A stretch of DNA of 9,385 bases. Source: Desulfobacteraceae bacterium UBA5852. GTDB taxonomy: Bacteria; Desulfobacterota; Desulfobacteria; Desulfobacterales; UBA5852. The translations under genes were made by a program, and so were the position numbers. The DNA is taken from NCBI GenBank assembly GCA_002432195.1, contig DJGG01000038.1:4360-13744 (forward strand). Reading direction: 5' to 3'. Below, piece after piece: positions 7,398 to 9,385 of this stretch; position 1 is the stretch's first letter; each line of letters starts with the position of its first letter. The notes under the pieces are model-generated. The model searched no databases and was not told the origin of the DNA. It saw only the letters and a list, made by a program, of their open reading frames with translations.

Positions 7398-7895
7398 GTG
7401 ATCCTACGCCTGGAGCACTGGCTGCGGCGCCTGGCCGACGCCTTCAACTGGGTTGCCTCGGCCTCCGTGATGGCCATGATGCTGCTCACCTGTGCCGACA
7501 TCGTGCTGCGGCTCTTCCGGCGCCCCATTCCGGGCACCTATGAAATGGTGGGGCTGTTGGGGGCCGCGTTCGCCGCCTTTTCCCTGGCCTACACCTCCTA
7601 TCACCGCGGGCACATTGCGGTGGACTTTCTGGTGCAGAAGCTCTCCCCCCGGGGCCAGACGGCCGTCGAAGCGGCCAATTCGCTGGTGGGCGCGGCTTTT
7701 TTCGCCCTGGTGGCGCGTCAGTGCCTGATCTACGGCTACCGGCTGCAGCAATTCGGGGAAGTCTCCATGACCCTGCAGATGCCCCTGCACCCGTTCGTCT
7801 ACGGAATCGCCGCCGGTTGCGCCCTGCTGGCGGCCGTGCTGCTGCTGGGCGCCCTGCGGGCGGCCCTGGAACTGATCCCCCGGCCGCCGCAATGA
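7398..7895 (+). CDS. dctQ: TRAP transporter small permease, DctQ family
   Basis: DctQ is the four-helix inner-membrane subunit that pairs with DctM. The 165-aa product has four hydrophobic segments, near 17-40, 50-67, 90-112 and 131-155. It shows the family's conserved features: GTYEMVG after the first helix, the short charged connection SYHRGHIAVDF after the second, and SMTLQMPLHPFVYGIA before the fourth. Translation starts at GTG, with AAGGAG 5 nt upstream. The gene sits 23 nt after dctP. The C-terminus is complete, so the 157-nt gap before dctM is not explained by a truncated or frameshifted dctQ. Confidence 0.93.
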   Translation: MILRLEHWLRRLADAFNWVASASVMAMMLLTCADIVLRLFRRPIPGTYEMVGLLGAAFAAFSLAYTSYHRGHIAVDFLVQKLSPRGQTAVEAANSLVGAAFFALVARQCLIYGYRLQQFGEVSMTLQMPLHPFVYGIAAGCALLAAVLLLGALRAALELIPRPPQ

Positions 7896-8056
7896 CCATG
7901 CCAGCCCCTGCGGATAACCGCCGTCTCCGCCCGGGAGGCCTCATCCCGGGCGGGATGGCCGCACCCTTCCCCATCGAGCCGCTGCCTGCCTTTCCGCCTG
8001 AGGCCGTCTCCGCCCCAGGCGGCCAACTCCCAACGCATGCGAGGTTACACCCATGA
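7892..8056 (+). CDS. 54-aa open frame bridging dctQ and dctM (hypothetical or coupling ORF)
   Basis: The ATG at 7892 overlaps the dctQ stop as ATGA, and the TGA at 8054-8056 overlaps the dctM start as ATGA, so the frame bridges the whole spacer without a base to spare. The predicted peptide is Pro-, Ala- and Gly-rich (PFPIEPLPAFPPEAV in the middle), has no membrane segment or signal peptide and resembles no family I know. No ribosome-binding site precedes it, so translation would depend on ribosomes finishing dctQ. Third-position G/C is somewhat lower than in the neighbouring genes. It may be a true small protein, a translation-coupling device whose peptide is irrelevant, or chance. Confidence 0.35.
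   Translation: MTMPAPADNRRLRPGGLIPGGMAAPFPIEPLPAFPPEAVSAPGGQLPTHARLHP
7927..7953 (+). repeat. 10-bp inverted repeat between dctQ and dctM
   Basis: CCGCCCGGGA at 7927-7936 pairs perfectly with TCCCGGGCGG at 7944-7953 around a 7-nt loop, and a U-G pair can extend it. It would form a very stable RNA hairpin. No U-tract follows, so it is unlikely to be an intrinsic terminator. A processing, stability or partial-attenuation role between the two permease cistrons is possible. Confidence 0.55.
7994..8022 (+). repeat. 7-bp inverted repeat upstream of dctM
   Basis: CCGCCTG at 7994-8000 pairs with CAGGCGG at 8016-8022 across a 15-nt loop. It ends 18 nt before the GAGGT ribosome-binding site of dctM. 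It is the second stem in the spacer and could modulate access to that site or simply be a by-product of high G+C. Confidence 0.4.
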
Positions 8057-9354
8057 CTCCCACGTCGGCGGGCATCGTCGGCCTGATCGCGCTCTTCGCC
8101 ATGATCTTCACCCGCATGCCCGTGGGCTTCGTCATGGCCCTGGTGGGCTTTCTGGGCTTCGGCTATGTGGCCTCCTTCCCGGCCGCCCTCAGCATGGTGG
8201 CCAAGGACTTCTTCGACGTTTTCAGCTCCTACAACCTGACCGTCATCCCCCTGTTCATCCTCATGGGTCAGGTGGCCTTTCACGCCGGAATCAGCAGCCG
8301 CCTGTTCAACGCGGCCTACAAGTTCATGGGCCATTGGCCGGGGGGGCTGGCCATCGCCACCATCGGCGCGTGCACCGGGTTTTCGGCCATCTGCGGCTCC
8401 ACCAACGCCACGGCGGCCACCATGGCGGCCGTCACCCTGCCGGAGATGCGCAAATACGGCTACCGTCCGAGCCTGGCCGCGGGAGTGGTGGCGGCGGGGG
8501 GGAGCCTCGGCATCCTGGTGCCCCCCAGCGTCATCTTCATCATCTACGGCATCATGACCGAGCAGTCCATCGGCAAGCTCTTCATGGCCGGCATCCTGCC
8601 GGGGATCTTGCTGGCCCTGCTCTTCATGCTGACCATCGTCATCTGGGTGTGGCTGGTCCCCGCGATCGCCCCCCGAGGGCCCCGGGCCAACCTCCGGGAG
8701 CGCCTGGCCTCCCTGACCGGCCTGGTGGAAACCCTCCTGCTCTTCCTGCTGGTCATGGGGGGGCTCTTCCTGGGGTTCTTCACCCCCACCGAAGCCGGTG
8801 CCGTGGGGGCCTTCGGCTCCCTGGTGATCGCCATCGCCCGCCGCAACCTCGATCTCCGGGGGTTCGTCCAATCGCTTTTCGAAAGCTCCCGCATCGCCTG
8901 CATGATCCTGGTCATCGTGGCCGGGGCCACCATCTACGGCCACTTCCTGGCCATCACGCGCATCCCCTTCGACGTCGCCGGCTGGGTCACCGGCTTGGAC
9001 CTGCCGCCCTTCGCCGTGATGGGCCTGATCATCGTGGTCTACCTCATCGGCGGCTGCTTCATCGACGCCCTGGCCCTGATCATGCTCACCGTCCCCATCT
9101 TCTACCCCGTGGTCCTGACCCTGGGCTACGACCCCATCTGGTTCGGTGTCATCACCGTGCTGGTGACCCAGATCGGCGTGATCACGCCCCCGGTGGGGGT
9201 CAACGTCTACGTGGTGAGCGGGGTGGCGCGGGATATCCCCCTGCACGTGATCTTCAAGGGCGTGCTGCCCCTGCTCGCGGCGATCATTCTGGCCACCCTG
9301 CTCCTGATCCCGTTTCCGCAAATCGCCCTGTTTCTGCCCGGGCTGATGGGCTAG
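8053..9354 (+). CDS. dctM: TRAP transporter large permease, DctM family
   Basis: DctM is the main translocation subunit, driving uptake from the periplasm with a sodium or proton gradient. The 433-aa protein is full length and very hydrophobic, with about a dozen helical segments plus re-entrant loops. Conserved landmarks are RMPVGFVMALVG at 21-32, NLTVIPLFILMGQVAFHAGIS at 61-81, GSTNATAATMAAVTLPEM at 115-132, GILVPPS at 153-159, FFTPTEAGAVGA at 242-253 and GVITPPVGVNVYVV at 375-388. The paired GST/PP and TP/PP loops are the two halves of the inverted-repeat transport fold. The ATG at 8053 follows GAGGT with 7-nt spacing and begins with the usual first helix. Separation from dctQ by a 157-nt spacer is unusual, because these genes normally abut, overlap or fuse. 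The gene ends 31 nt before the window edge; no terminator can be judged there. Confidence 0.95.
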   Translation: MTPTSAGIVGLIALFAMIFTRMPVGFVMALVGFLGFGYVASFPAALSMVAKDFFDVFSSYNLTVIPLFILMGQVAFHAGISSRLFNAAYKFMGHWPGGLAIATIGACTGFSAICGSTNATAATMAAVTLPEMRKYGYRPSLAAGVVAAGGSLGILVPPSVIFIIYGIMTEQSIGKLFMAGILPGILLALLFMLTIVIWVWLVPAIAPRGPRANLRERLASLTGLVETLLLFLLVMGGLFLGFFTPTEAGAVGAFGSLVIAIARRNLDLRGFVQSLFESSRIACMILVIVAGATIYGHFLAITRIPFDVAGWVTGLDLPPFAVMGLIIVVYLIGGCFIDALALIMLTVPIFYPVVLTLGYDPIWFGVITVLVTQIGVITPPVGVNVYVVSGVARDIPLHVIFKGVLPLLAAIILATLLLIPFPQIALFLPGLMG

Positions 9355-9385
9355 CCGGCTGAGGATAAACAAGCATCAGGCCGAA

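Noticed and set aside
7486..9372. 628-codon open frame on the minus strand opposite dctQ and dctM
   Set aside because: The product is dominated by Gly, Asp, Glu, Gln and His repeats typical of the antisense of hydrophobic high-G+C genes. The plus strand carries the recognised permease genes.
9355..9385. Terminator after dctM
   Set aside because: Only 31 nt remain. CTGATG near 9343 and CATCAG near 9374 could pair, but the loop is long, the 5' arm lies within dctM, and the sequence is cut off.

Overview
The window is dense, high-G+C bacterial chromosome (about two thirds G+C by eye, strong preference for G or C at third codon positions). There are no tRNA or rRNA genes, insertion sequences, phage genes or CRISPR arrays. 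The gene set is a pyruvate phosphate dikinase, an anaerobe-style TRAP carboxylate transporter, a YhhN-family lipid enzyme and a UDP-GlcNAc-type dehydrogenase. This suits a Gram-negative proteobacterium or a former deltaproteobacterium (Desulfuromonadia-like). That placement is an inference from gene content and protein style; nothing in the window fixes the taxonomy.

Layout: (1) 1-2863, plus strand: a near-consensus sigma-70 promoter (24-53) followed by a complete ppdK (122-2863). (2) 2878-5739, minus strand: a probable three-gene unit transcribed in the order tviB-like nucleotide-sugar dehydrogenase (5739-4429), plsC-like acyltransferase (4370-3636), yhhN-like lysoplasmalogenase-family membrane protein (3540-2878). 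It converges on ppdK with only 14 bp between the stop codons, and a 9-bp GC-rich inverted repeat spans that junction. (3) 5740-6348: a 609-bp divergent intergenic region. Its left half is the untranslated upstream region of tviB. Its right half holds a TTGACA promoter element, a possible 18-codon leader peptide rich in His and Tyr, and four successive inverted repeats before the TRAP operon. (4) 6349-9354, plus strand: a complete TRAP transporter operon, dctP (periplasmic binding protein), dctQ (small permease) and dctM (large permease). dctQ and dctM are separated by an unusual 157-nt spacer. That spacer is exactly bridged by a 54-codon open frame which overlaps both neighbours by ATGA, and it contains two strong inverted repeats.

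Functionally, PpdK interconverts pyruvate and phosphoenolpyruvate, and the TRAP system imports an unidentified, probably carboxylated, compound using an ion gradient. Together they fit an organic-acid-using, gluconeogenic lifestyle, although they are separate transcription units. The minus-strand cluster concerns the cell envelope: an activated uronic acid sugar for a surface polysaccharide, acylation of lysophospholipid, and possibly lysoplasmalogen turnover.

I found no clearly novel multi-gene system. The least explained parts are the structured leader with its small open frame before dctP and the bridging open frame with hairpins between dctQ and dctM.
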